Shown here piece by piece: positions 37,801 through 45,505 of a stretch of 64,000 bases of DNA (positions within the stretch are counted from its first letter, which is position 1; the number at the start of each line of letters is the position of its first letter). Below the pieces are notes generated by a model. The model did not search any database and was not told where the DNA came from. It saw nothing but the letters and a program-made list of their open reading frames with translations. Made by a program: the position numbers and the translations under genes. Origin of the DNA: Pseudochelatococcus sp050946405 (lineage in GTDB: Bacteria > Pseudomonadota > Alphaproteobacteria > Rhizobiales > Beijerinckiaceae); contig NZ_JBMNUS010000004.1 in NCBI RefSeq assembly GCF_050946405.1, forward strand, positions 62,001-126,000, written 5' to 3'.

Positions 37801-38294
37801 TGGGTGTTTTCCGGCACGTTGGAATGCCCGTAGTGCCCGCCCTTCGTATCCCACACATGGGCGTCCCGGTTATGCCCGCCCGGATCCACGCCGTCGCGCG
37901 CGGGCCTGGGCCGGCCGTTGGGCCACACTTTCGGCACGCCGTGCGTGGCCTCGATCCAGCGGCAAAGCCGGGCGACATTGCGCAGCGTCGCCCTGGATTT
38001 CGGCCGGTGGGCAAAACCGACCACCTCGATCTGGATGGCGGAATCGCGGTTGGTCTGCACCCCGCCCGGCCGGTTTCTCAAGGCCCGCGCGGCGACGCCC
38101 GTGTCGATGTGCTGATAGATCTTCCCGTCATCGACGGTGAAATGAGGATCGGAACGGTTCGCGCGATAGGCGCTGAACGCGCCGGCGGCCGACGATCCTT
38201 CCGTGGTGTGATGCACGATCTTGAAGGGGCCGCCGGTAAACGAACCGGACGGCCCGCTGAAGGGCAGCCACTCGGCGCCCGGATATCTGGCCAT
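34827..38294 (-). CDS. Four-domain effector: amidase, trypsin-like, DRGH nuclease, lysozyme-like
   Basis: This 1155-residue protein combines four enzymatic modules. Residues 1-180: N-acetylmuramoyl-L-alanine amidase (Amidase_2/PGRP) with H28/H29 (IVHHTTEG) and YGHSNVPENTHWDP (H157, D167). Residues of about 345-580: trypsin-like peptidase with H390 (VTNRHVA), D450 (ADVALLEIE), S535 (LGGSSGSCL). Residues of about 640-880: DNA/RNA non-specific endonuclease with DRGH (H707), N741 and E751. Residues of about 975-1155: a lysozyme-like domain (HLHNGDPLGARTVQVP, YNGWGYR, DHYTKGKYV, CGAAVLLKAL). No signal peptide is evident. ATG 38294 follows a GGGGGGGAG stretch. It is first in the operon and probably the main effector, perhaps released or activated by the partner proteases. 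Confidence 0.88.
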   Translation of the reverse strand: MARYPGAEWLPFSGPSGSFTGGPFKIVHHTTEGSSAAGAFSAYRANRSDPHFTVDDGKIYQHIDTGVAARALRNRPGGVQTNRDSAIQIEVVGFAHRPKSRATLRNVARLCRWIEATHGVPKVWPNGRPRPARDGVDPGGHNRDAHVWDTKGGHYGHSNVPENTHWDPAYSDDEVEFLMRYSGEEGPAFWDEFSSIPETDPGLASDYSRMPDHGHVEKHPFEEHSAQARVASGAAAREEARMRLENLLGGFGAGVLPAVEAAVASGRIDPVRFGIDPAAILPVLDRIRPAGFESRASRGGGLERLGNIAGLEAIVRRVGRPPLLIRNDRVQFEPVALLPQLTQANTQRVDRFVPSVGRVEFVNHAFRWGGTGFVVDEAPGGRRKVVTNRHVARLVARRGRGGEGIFLRSPIGARYGARLDMREEVESLPGDAFTLPVTAVAYIADDTEADVALLEIETRDGLAPDPIPLAPRRGREGELVATIGYPAFDDRNDLAQMHRYFNDLYDVKRFSPGLIITDGEGTVLSHDCTTLGGSSGSCLISLEQEGVVGLHFAGEFGVQNAAVSAATLKDLLSGALTAVAGPPPEEGERADGAHEPSELAERGGYDPLFLGEGLAVPWPEFGDDIAADLARPSDADDERPHELRYTHFGVLFSTGRRTPRVTAVNIDGSSLRHIKRGDDRWFFDLRIDRAVQLGQGAYRDRQIDRGHLVRRQDPNWGDDALQANDDTFHYTNAALQHSTLNQGNALWLGLENYILDSARTEGFRASVFTGPVFRDDDPELAPSNAQVPQEFWKIVVMPRPEGGLHATGYLLSQGDLIRELLERRSRAEAVEGFVLGAYRTFQIAIRHIEEITGLSFPVLRDADPLARTFTGEETIDGGRVVYLPVESIEDIRLDAPAPQAGGLAEAAGEEGEALAELETRIESLGPAAIPHRLVALQESIGDDDAALSDAVARLFQAYHGEVVSAADTEEAPAPAFADLKRGYETLYASARIRPEWRNAVAWHVGKLKDFRPRYEAVGGKLGIPWWFVGITHALEGSFSFRGHLHNGDPLGARTVQVPKNRPAVWNPPNDWESSAIDALTLKGYDRERDWSVPRALYRFEAYNGWGYRPRGVNSPYLWSFSDHYTKGKYVRDGRYDPDAVSRQCGAAVLLKALDV

Positions 38295-38896
38295 AATTGC
38301 TCCCCCCCGATGAGAAAATGATCGACAAAATGAATATAACAAAATATTTTTTTGGTATATTTCTCTCAATTGCAATCACATAACGAGCAATATTCTTGAT
38401 ATATATGAATATTCACTAATGCAACCATGAATAGAATAAAATTTCTTCCTGAACCGAACGGAAATGGGCAACATCTCGGGAGTTGTAGCAGAAGATGATT
38501 CTGATCATTCAAACGATTCCGTTTGAACGGAACGCACTTCGCAGGAGACGGGTGCCGAAATCTTCGTTCGCGCGGTTGAAAGGATTACTCCAGCCCGCGA
38601 AGAAGCCGGCGGGACAGATGGTATAGCTGGCCTCGAAATCATCCGGCCACAGATATTCTTACGTCAGGAAGCATATTCAGCCTCCCTTTTGTTAAGTGTA
38701 AGCGCCAGAACTCATCCCGTAAAGCGCTTTCTTTACTCAACCTGAAATAGTATGATTGTCTCGACATGTAGATCCAACAACTTCGGCCCACATTCGGAAA
38801 CGCAGGATCTGAACGCGCCGGATGCCGCATTTCCTCGAACACAGGCCGCTTTCGCCGGCCCTGATCGTGACCGGCGCAGCGCATCGGACCGCACCA
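38295..38896. other. Intergenic region upstream of the conflict operon
   Basis: This 602-base gap is AT-rich next to the effector gene (38310-38460), with T/A tracts suited to a promoter driving the minus-strand operon, but I cannot single out a -35/-10 pair. A short inverted repeat (GTAAAG/CTTTAC) lies near 38719-38736. I see no gene. Confidence 0.5.
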
Positions 38897-39763
38897 TTAT
38901 GGAGCGGATCGGGCCTCTTCCGCCGCCATCCGATGCCGGCCGATCGGGAGCATGATCGGTCTTCCCGAGGTCGGATCGGTGATGATGCGGCTTTCAAGGC
39001 CGAAAACCTCCCGCACGAGCCGTTCCGTCAGCACCTCCTCGGGCGCGCCGGAAGCATGCAGACGCCCGCCCGCCATCGCGACGAGATGATCCGCGTAGCG
39101 CGCCGCAAGATTGAGATCGTGCAGGATCATGACGATCGTCGTTCCACGCGCCCGGTTCAGATCCGTCAGAAGATCGAGCACTTCGATCTGATGACTGATG
39201 TCGAGAAAAGTCGTGGGCTCGTCCAGCAGCAATATTTCCGTCTGCTGCGCCAGCGCCATGGCGATCCATACGCGCTGGCGCTGCCCGCCGGAAAGCTCGT
39301 CCACCAGCCGCCCGGCGAGAGCGTCGGTTCTGGTCGCGGTGAGCGCGGCGGCGACGGCCTCGTCGTCCTTGCGCGCCCAGCGCGAGAACATGCCCTGATG
39401 CGGGTGCCTGCCGCGGCTGACCAGATCGGCGACGGTGATGCCTTCCGGCGCCACCGGCGACTGGGGAAGCAGACCCAGCGTCCGGGCCAGCTCTCTGGAG
39501 GGAATGCGGTGGATCGACTTGCCGTCGAGCAGCACATGCCCCTGCCGTGGTGAGATGAGCCGCGACATCATGCGCAGAAGCGTCGACTTGCCGCAGGCAT
39601 TGGCGCCGACGATGACGGTGATCCGTGCCGAAGGCACGGCGAGATCGAGCCCGTGCAGGATCTCGGTATCGCCGTATCCCGCCGAAACCCGGCTGGCGAC
39701 AAGGGAAGAAGCAATGGGGGAAGAAGCGGTCGGGGAAGAAGCGATCATGGAATGAACAGTCAC
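38897..39763 (-). CDS. Iron-siderophore ABC transporter ATPase (FecE/FepC-like)
   Basis: This cytosolic ATPase drives ferric-siderophore import. It has Walker A GANACGKST, signature LSGGQRQRVWIAMAL, Walker B ILLLDEPTTFLDI and the H-switch VMILHDLN. The usual Walker A of this group is GANGCGKST, so the Ala is a mild variant. I chose the GTG at 39763, whose GTGA overlaps the upstream permease stop by 4 bases (288 aa); an ATG at 39748 is the alternative. The first 20 or so residues form a serine-rich low-complexity tail (SSPTASSPIASS) encoded by a short tandem nucleotide repeat. Confidence 0.93.
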   Translation of the reverse strand: MTVHSMIASSPTASSPIASSLVASRVSAGYGDTEILHGLDLAVPSARITVIVGANACGKSTLLRMMSRLISPRQGHVLLDGKSIHRIPSRELARTLGLLPQSPVAPEGITVADLVSRGRHPHQGMFSRWARKDDEAVAAALTATRTDALAGRLVDELSGGQRQRVWIAMALAQQTEILLLDEPTTFLDISHQIEVLDLLTDLNRARGTTIVMILHDLNLAARYADHLVAMAGGRLHASGAPEEVLTERLVREVFGLESRIITDPTSGRPIMLPIGRHRMAAEEARSAP

Positions 39764-40800
39764 GGCGAGCCACCCGCGCGGTTGACGCGAACGATCAGGA
39801 AAATCAGATAGGGCGCTCCCAGCGCGCCGGTGACGACACCGACCGGGTAACGGCTCGACATCAGGAACTGGCCGCAATAATCCCCCGCCAGCACGATCAG
39901 CGCCCCGATGAGCGCGGACGGCAGCAACAGCGATCCGTCGTTGCCCACGATGCGGGCGGCGATCGGCCCCGACAGGAAGGCGACGAAGGCGACCGGCCCC
40001 GCCACCGCCGTCGCGGAAGCGATCATGCCGACCGCCGCGACGATGATCACGACGCGGGTTCGGGCAACTCTCACGCCCAGCGCCGCGGCGGTCTCGTCGC
40101 CCAGCCTCAGCGCGTCAAGATCCCGCGCGCGGCTCGCCAACAGCCCGCCGAAAACGGCCATGGCCAGCAGCAGCGGCACCGCATCGCCAAGCTGCGCGCC
40201 GTTGACGCTCCCCGTCAGCCAGCGCATCGCCTCTTGCAGATCCCACGCCGGCGCGCGGGAGAGAACATGCGCGATGAAGCTGTTGAGCATCGCCGAAACG
40301 CCGATGCCGACAAGGATGAGCCGCGTGCCCGCGACACCGTTTCTGAACGAAAGCGCGTACACCAGCAGCGCCACGCCGAGACCGGCGGCGACGGCGAGGA
40401 TCGAAACCGCCGGCCCCTTCAGCGACAGCACGACGATGGCGAACACGGCCGCCGCGCTCGCGCCCGAGCTGATGCCGATGATGTCGGGGCTGGCGAGAGG
40501 ATTGCGCAGCATGATCTGGAAGGCTACCCCGCCAAGGCCGAAACTCAGCCCGGCCAGAACCGACAGAACCGCCCGCGGCAACCGCAATTGCCCCACGGTG
40601 AAACTCGCGCCCGGCACCGGCTCCCCGAGCAGCACGCGGATAACATCCTGCGGCGGCGTGAAGGATTGTCCCAGCGACAATGTCAGGACGAACGTCGCGA
40701 CGAGCAGCGCGGCCAGAATGCTGATCACGAGACCGCGCCGGCGCGCGCGGCGGCGGCGGTCGCCGACGATGGCGTCGAGGGTGGGAAGAATCGACGTCAC
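39760..40800 (-). CDS. Iron-siderophore ABC permease (FecCD family), second subunit
   Basis: This 346-residue inner-membrane permease belongs to the BtuC/FecCD family, with about ten membrane segments. Family blocks include the GEPVPGASFTVGQLRLPRAV start, IGISSGASAAAVFAIVVL and the C-terminal GVVTGALGAPYLIFLIVR. It overlaps both neighbours by 4 bases, so it pairs with the adjacent permease and the ATPase to form one importer. Confidence 0.94.
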   Translation of the reverse strand: MTSILPTLDAIVGDRRRRARRRGLVISILAALLVATFVLTLSLGQSFTPPQDVIRVLLGEPVPGASFTVGQLRLPRAVLSVLAGLSFGLGGVAFQIMLRNPLASPDIIGISSGASAAAVFAIVVLSLKGPAVSILAVAAGLGVALLVYALSFRNGVAGTRLILVGIGVSAMLNSFIAHVLSRAPAWDLQEAMRWLTGSVNGAQLGDAVPLLLAMAVFGGLLASRARDLDALRLGDETAAALGVRVARTRVVIIVAAVGMIASATAVAGPVAFVAFLSGPIAARIVGNDGSLLLPSALIGALIVLAGDYCGQFLMSSRYPVGVVTGALGAPYLIFLIVRVNRAGGSP

Positions 40801-41837
40801 AGCTCATGCACCCGCTGGCGCCGGACCATCCAGATGAAGACCGGCGCGCCGACGAAGGCGGTGACGATGCCGACGTCGAGTTCGGCCGGCCGCGCCACGA
40901 TGCGCCCGACGATATCGGCCAGCAGCAGCAGGCCGGCACCGCCCAGCGCGGAAAAAGGCAGCAGCCAGCGATGATCGACCCCGACCAGCAGGCGGCACAG
41001 GTGCGGCACGACCAGCCCCAGAAAGCCGATCGGCCCGCAAATCGCCGTCGTCGCCCCGCACAGCAGGATCGCGCCGAACGCGGCGACGGCGCGCGCCACC
41101 GCGACGCGCTCGCCGAGCCCGGCCGCCAGTTCGTCGCCCAGCGCAAGGGAATTCAGCTTGCGGGCCGAAAGCAGGCTGACGGCGAAGCCCGCGACCAGAA
41201 GCGGCAGCACCTGCGCGATGCGATCGAAGGTCGCCCCGCCCACGCCCCCGATCTGCCAGGAGTGGATGCCGCCCGCGATATCGCTTCGCGGCAACACGAC
41301 GGCGATGACCATCGATGAAAAAGCGACCGAAGTAGCGGCCCCGGCGAGCGCCAGCTTGAGCGGCGTGGCGCCCCCACGCCCGAGGGAGCCGATGACATAG
41401 ACGAAGACGGCGGAAACGCCCGCGCCCAGAATGGCCGTGAAAACATACACATGGGCGGAAGCGATGCCAAACCACGCGATCCCGACCACGATCGCCAGAG
41501 ACGCGCCCATGTTGACGCCGAGAATGCCCGGATCGGCAAGCGGGTTGCGCGTCACGCCCTGCATGATCGCCCCGGCGAGCCCGAGCGCCGCGCCGGCGAG
41601 CAAGGCCAGCATCGTGCGCGGAATACGGACGGCGACCGCGGCCTGGCCGATATTGTCAACCCGGCCGCCGAGCGCGGCGACGATGTCGGCCCACCCCGTC
41701 GCGCGCGTGCCGATCGCGACCGACAGGACGCACAGCCCGGCAAGGACCGCGACCAGCGCGGCCAGCGAAAGGCTCCGGGCGCGACGTGCCCTGCCGGGCA
41801 GCGGATGAGAAAACGGGTCGGCGCGGCTGGCGGTCAT
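40797..41837 (-). CDS. Iron-siderophore ABC permease (FecCD family), first subunit
   Basis: This second 346-residue FecCD-family permease has the hallmark segments VRIPRTMLALLAGAALGLAG, MQGVTRNPLADPGILGVNMG and PIGFLGLVVPHLCRLLVG. It lies 6 bases after the binding-protein gene and overlaps the next permease by 4 bases, giving the standard binding protein, permease, permease, ATPase order of siderophore importers. Confidence 0.94.
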   Translation of the reverse strand: MTASRADPFSHPLPGRARRARSLSLAALVAVLAGLCVLSVAIGTRATGWADIVAALGGRVDNIGQAAVAVRIPRTMLALLAGAALGLAGAIMQGVTRNPLADPGILGVNMGASLAIVVGIAWFGIASAHVYVFTAILGAGVSAVFVYVIGSLGRGGATPLKLALAGAATSVAFSSMVIAVVLPRSDIAGGIHSWQIGGVGGATFDRIAQVLPLLVAGFAVSLLSARKLNSLALGDELAAGLGERVAVARAVAAFGAILLCGATTAICGPIGFLGLVVPHLCRLLVGVDHRWLLPFSALGGAGLLLLADIVGRIVARPAELDVGIVTAFVGAPVFIWMVRRQRVHEL

Positions 41838-41843
41838 CGGGAA

Positions 41844-42887
41844 TTACCGGGGCGATTCCGGGGAGGATTTTCCGGCTGCCTCGCCGAGCAGGGCCACGTA
41901 ATCCTTCAATACCCAGGAGATCGACAGCGGCGTCGGATTGGACGCCGTGCCGAGCGGGTTCCGGCCGAGCATGACGATCGCATCGTTGCGGACCGCCGGC
42001 ATTCTGGACAGCAGCGGATCGGCCCGCACGGCGTCGAGCAAGGGCTGGCTGCCGTAGGTGACGACGATGTCGACATCGTAGAAGGCGTCGACGCGCTCGG
42101 CGCTGACCCCCGCCGCGAACTGCCCCGGCCGCGTCGCCTCCGCCACGCTTTGCGGCGATTTCAGCCCCAGATCGGCAAAGAACTTCACCCGCGTGTCGTT
42201 GGCGGTATAGAAGTTGACGACACTGAGATTGGTGGTGTCGAGATGCGTCACGAACATCGCCGACTTGCCCTTGAGTTCGGGATGCCCGGAGACGGTGCGG
42301 GCAATCTCTCCCTCGATGCGCGATATCAGTGCCTCGCCCTCCGCCGGAAGGCCGAGCCCGGCGCTGTTGAAGCGGATCATCTCCCGCCAGTCGGTCGCCC
42401 AGGCGGATTCGGGATAGGCGACGACCGGGGCGATCCGGCTCAACGTGTCGTAGTCGGACTGGCTCAGGCCGGAGTACGACGCCAGGATCACATCCGGCCG
42501 GGTCGCGGCGACCGCCTCGAAATCGATGCCGTCGCCTTCATCGAAAAGCACGGGCTTGTCCGCGCCGAGCGCGGCGAGCCTTTCGGCCACCCACGGCAGC
42601 AGCCCGTCGCCGTCGTCATCGCCGAAATTGGCCGCGGCGAAGCCGACGGGCACGATCCCGAGCGCCAGCGGCACCTCGTGGTTCGCCCAGGCCACCGTTG
42701 CCACCCGCTCGGGCTTTCCGGCGATGGTCGTCGTACCGAGCGCATGCTTGATGACGACGGGATACGAGGTTCCCTCCCCCGCCCGGATTTCATCTGACCG
42801 GACCGCCTGCGCCCGGGCGCCGCCGGAAGCGAGGATCGAAACAGCCATGACGGCCAGCAGCACGGGAAAACGCAGGAACCGCGGCAT
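41844..42887 (-). CDS. Iron-siderophore periplasmic binding protein (FepB/FecB-like)
   Basis: This 347-residue periplasmic binding protein has a signal peptide (about residues 1-26, ending GGARAQA) and the TroA/FepB-type helical-backbone fold (VATVAWANHEVPLALGIVPVG, RPDVILASYSGLSQSDYDTL, DAIVMLGRNPLG). It delivers the ferric siderophore to the permeases. As first gene of its operon it is divergent from the TonB-dependent receptor gene, and the shared 452-base gap presumably carries iron control. Confidence 0.93.
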   Translation of the reverse strand: MPRFLRFPVLLAVMAVSILASGGARAQAVRSDEIRAGEGTSYPVVIKHALGTTTIAGKPERVATVAWANHEVPLALGIVPVGFAAANFGDDDGDGLLPWVAERLAALGADKPVLFDEGDGIDFEAVAATRPDVILASYSGLSQSDYDTLSRIAPVVAYPESAWATDWREMIRFNSAGLGLPAEGEALISRIEGEIARTVSGHPELKGKSAMFVTHLDTTNLSVVNFYTANDTRVKFFADLGLKSPQSVAEATRPGQFAAGVSAERVDAFYDVDIVVTYGSQPLLDAVRADPLLSRMPAVRNDAIVMLGRNPLGTASNPTPLSISWVLKDYVALLGEAAGKSSPESPR

Positions 42888-43339
42888 TCGGCAGATACTC
42901 CATGACGGCTGTTTGATGACGCCTGTTTCACGACGCTTCGGGCGAACTCCCGAAGCTGCGGGTGAGCAAGAATAGCGTCCGCATGTCGACGCTTCGCGGC
43001 AGGGTCAAACCGACCCCGCCCATAGTCGCCACCTGCCTTTAAGTTTCAGGTTCACCGGGCCGCGTCAACCGCAAGGCCCGCCTCTTCTCGAAAATATGGT
43101 GAGATTTCCGTGGCTTCCTACAAAGACAGGGAAATTTACAATACCCGACAAGCTCGCTCAAGTTAGCAAGTTGCCCAAGATGATACCGGGCATCCTGTCG
43201 TCGCCCGCCATTCGGGGATATCCCGATCATGGCGCCGGAGGCATGCTTTCGATGGGAATCAACAGGCACTCACTCGGGCAATGCGGACGCCAGCCTTGCA
43301 CATCGCCAGTAATAGCAACACAAATTTTTGGAAATTACA
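42888..43339. other. Divergent iron-uptake promoter region
   Basis: This 452-base gap between the binding protein and receptor genes should hold both promoters. The last 60 bases before the receptor are AT-rich. I looked for Fur, Irr or RirA-like boxes and saw no convincing match. A frame at 43096-43521 overlaps the receptor start and looks non-coding. Confidence 0.5.
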
Positions 43340-45460
43340 ATGATTATAAAGCAACATGCTGGAGACAGCAGGAACTCCGTCATTCATTATCGGAGTACGC
43401 TATTACTGGGCTGCGCGGCGCTTGTCTCCCTTCTGCCGGCCGGATTGCGGGCTCAGGAAGCCGGGGCGGATTCCGTCATCGTTCTCGACACGATCACCGT
43501 CGGGGGCACCCGCGCCGATGACGACGCGCGCTCGATCGTGGCGACGCGCACATCGAGCGGCAGCAAGATGATGACGGATATCCTCGATACGCCGGCGTCG
43601 GTCTCCGTGATCACGGCGAAGGAAATGCAGCAGCGCGGCGTCCAGAGCGTCGAGGAAGCGCTCAAGTACACCGCCGGCGTGACGGCGGATTTCTATGGCT
43701 CCGACGACCGGTTCGACTTCTTCAAGATCCGGGGCTTCGATGCCCAGACCTATCGCGACGGCCTTCCGCTGGGCCGCCCCTTCGGCGGGGTGCGGGAGGA
43801 AGTCTTCGCCTTCGAGCGCATCGAGGTTCTGAAGGGCGCCAATTCGACCGTCTTCGGCGTCGCCGATCCGGGTGGAACTGTCAATTACGTCAGCAAGCGC
43901 CCCAAGACCGAAAGGTTCGGCGAGGCTTACGTCTCCGGCGGATCGTTCAGCCTCATCGAGGGCGGTTTCGACTTCGGCGACAACATCACCAAGGACGGCA
44001 CGCTGTCGTATCGTCTGACCGGAAAGTTCAGAAGAGCCGATGACGAGTACGACTATTCGCGAGACGATCAGAACTTCTTCATGGGCGGGCTGACGTGGCG
44101 TCCGAGCGACAGGACAAGCCTGAGCATCGTCTACGATCATCTCAACCGCGACGGCGTTCCCGGCAGCGGCGGGCACCCCGTGGGCTCCGATTTCGACAGG
44201 AACGTGTTCTTCGGCGAGCCCGACTTCAACTATCGCGGCACGGACCGGGACACGGTCAGCGTGATGTTCGACCACGATTTCGGCTCCGGCCTGAGCTTCA
44301 GCTCCAACGCGCGTTACAGCAACACCGATACCGATTTCGGCTACGCCTATATTTCCGCCACGCCGACGAACGGATCGACCATCGCCAACCGGGCATTCTT
44401 CGCCAACAAATTCTCAAGCGAGAATTTCGTCGCCGACGCGCATTTGCAGTACGACGCGACCTTCAACACCGTCAAAAGCCGTACCCTGATCGGTGTGGGG
44501 TATAACGACCTGACATCCGATACCGATACGAACTGGGGGCCTGCGCCGGGTATCGACTGGACCAACCCTGTCTTTTCCGGTCCGCCAACGTCGCTTCCGC
44601 TCATCAGCAGCACGCGAAACGACCAGACCACCAAATCCGTCTACGCACAGCAGGAGTTGACGATCGCGGACAAGCTCATCGCGACGGTCGGGCTGCGCAA
44701 CGACTGGCTCGATCTGAGCGCCAGGAACAAGCTCAACAACACGCTGTCCAAGGACGATGTCAGCGAATTCTCGAAGCGCATCGGCCTGACCTACAAGTGG
44801 ACCGAGCAACTGTCCACCTATGCGAGCTACGCCGAGTCCGTCGCGCCCCCGTCGCTGGGCGTCGAGCCCGAACGCGGCGAACAGTTCGAGGTCGGCATCA
44901 AGTATCGGCCCGACGCATTCCCCGGATTGTTCAGCGCCGCCATCTACGACCTGAGCAAGACCAACATCACCGTCACCAACCCGGCCACGCTGGTTCAGTC
45001 CACGATCGGCGAGGTGCGCGTCAGGGGTCTCGACCTCGAGGCGAAGGCGGAGCTGGCGAACAACATCAGCCTGACCGCGGCCTATTCCTATCTCGATGCC
45101 GAGATCGCCGAGGACGGAACGGCCGCCAACGTGGGCAATCGCCCGCAGTTCGTGCCCCGGCATGCGGCCTCGCTATGGCTCGGCTATCTGCTGAAAGGCG
45201 AAGGGGTTCGCGGCGACATGACGTTCGGCGTCGGCGGGCGCTACACGGGTTCCTATTACTTCGACAACGCCAACACCACATCGACCGGCAGCAATTTCGT
45301 CGTCGACGCCGCCTTCAGCTACAAGGTCCTCGAAAACACCTCGCTGGAGGTCAATGTCAGCAATCTGTTCGACAAGAAGCACGTCGCCTACGGCGGTTTC
45401 GGGGCGGACTGGTACAATCCCGGCCGCAGGATTTCCGCAACGCTGCGCCATACGTGGTGA
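43340..45460 (+). CDS. TonB-dependent siderophore receptor
   Basis: This roughly 706-residue outer-membrane receptor imports ferric siderophores using TonB energy. It has a signal peptide (about 1-37), a TonB-box-like DTITVGGTR segment, the plug (TPASVSVITAKEMQQRGVQS, FFKIRGFDAQTYRDGLPLG, GVADPGGTVNYVSKRP) and a 22-strand barrel closing with RISATLRHTW, the aromatic end typical of barrels. It is of the FpvA/FoxA/hydroxamate group without a signalling extension. I chose ATG 43340; a TTG 12 bases upstream is possible. The divergent ABC genes and downstream AraC regulator complete a siderophore-uptake locus. No biosynthesis genes are seen. Confidence 0.95.
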   Translation: MIIKQHAGDSRNSVIHYRSTLLLGCAALVSLLPAGLRAQEAGADSVIVLDTITVGGTRADDDARSIVATRTSSGSKMMTDILDTPASVSVITAKEMQQRGVQSVEEALKYTAGVTADFYGSDDRFDFFKIRGFDAQTYRDGLPLGRPFGGVREEVFAFERIEVLKGANSTVFGVADPGGTVNYVSKRPKTERFGEAYVSGGSFSLIEGGFDFGDNITKDGTLSYRLTGKFRRADDEYDYSRDDQNFFMGGLTWRPSDRTSLSIVYDHLNRDGVPGSGGHPVGSDFDRNVFFGEPDFNYRGTDRDTVSVMFDHDFGSGLSFSSNARYSNTDTDFGYAYISATPTNGSTIANRAFFANKFSSENFVADAHLQYDATFNTVKSRTLIGVGYNDLTSDTDTNWGPAPGIDWTNPVFSGPPTSLPLISSTRNDQTTKSVYAQQELTIADKLIATVGLRNDWLDLSARNKLNNTLSKDDVSEFSKRIGLTYKWTEQLSTYASYAESVAPPSLGVEPERGEQFEVGIKYRPDAFPGLFSAAIYDLSKTNITVTNPATLVQSTIGEVRVRGLDLEAKAELANNISLTAAYSYLDAEIAEDGTAANVGNRPQFVPRHAASLWLGYLLKGEGVRGDMTFGVGGRYTGSYYFDNANTTSTGSNFVVDAAFSYKVLENTSLEVNVSNLFDKKHVAYGGFGADWYNPGRRISATLRHTW

Positions 45461-45466
45461 GATGAA

Positions 45467-45494
45467 GTCCCGCCCGCAACCATGCGGGCGGGAC
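45467..45494. terminator. Bidirectional hairpin between receptor and AraC genes
   Basis: A perfect 12-base stem (arm GTCCCGCCCGCA, 45467-45478; complement 45483-45494) with a 4-base loop lies between two convergent genes, 6 bases after one stop and 12 bases from the other. It lacks a T-tail but is well placed to end both transcripts. Confidence 0.7.
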
Positions 45495-45505
45495 AGCCTT
45501 CGCTG

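Noticed and set aside
38639..38884. 81-residue minus-strand frame upstream of the conflict operon
   Set aside because: No recognisable features or convincing start signal; most likely chance.
42888..43339. Fur, Irr or RirA box in the iron-uptake promoter
   Set aside because: No stretch resembled the known boxes well enough to claim.
43096..43521. 141-residue frame overlapping the receptor gene start
   Set aside because: It overlaps the signal-peptide region of the receptor in another frame and resembles nothing.
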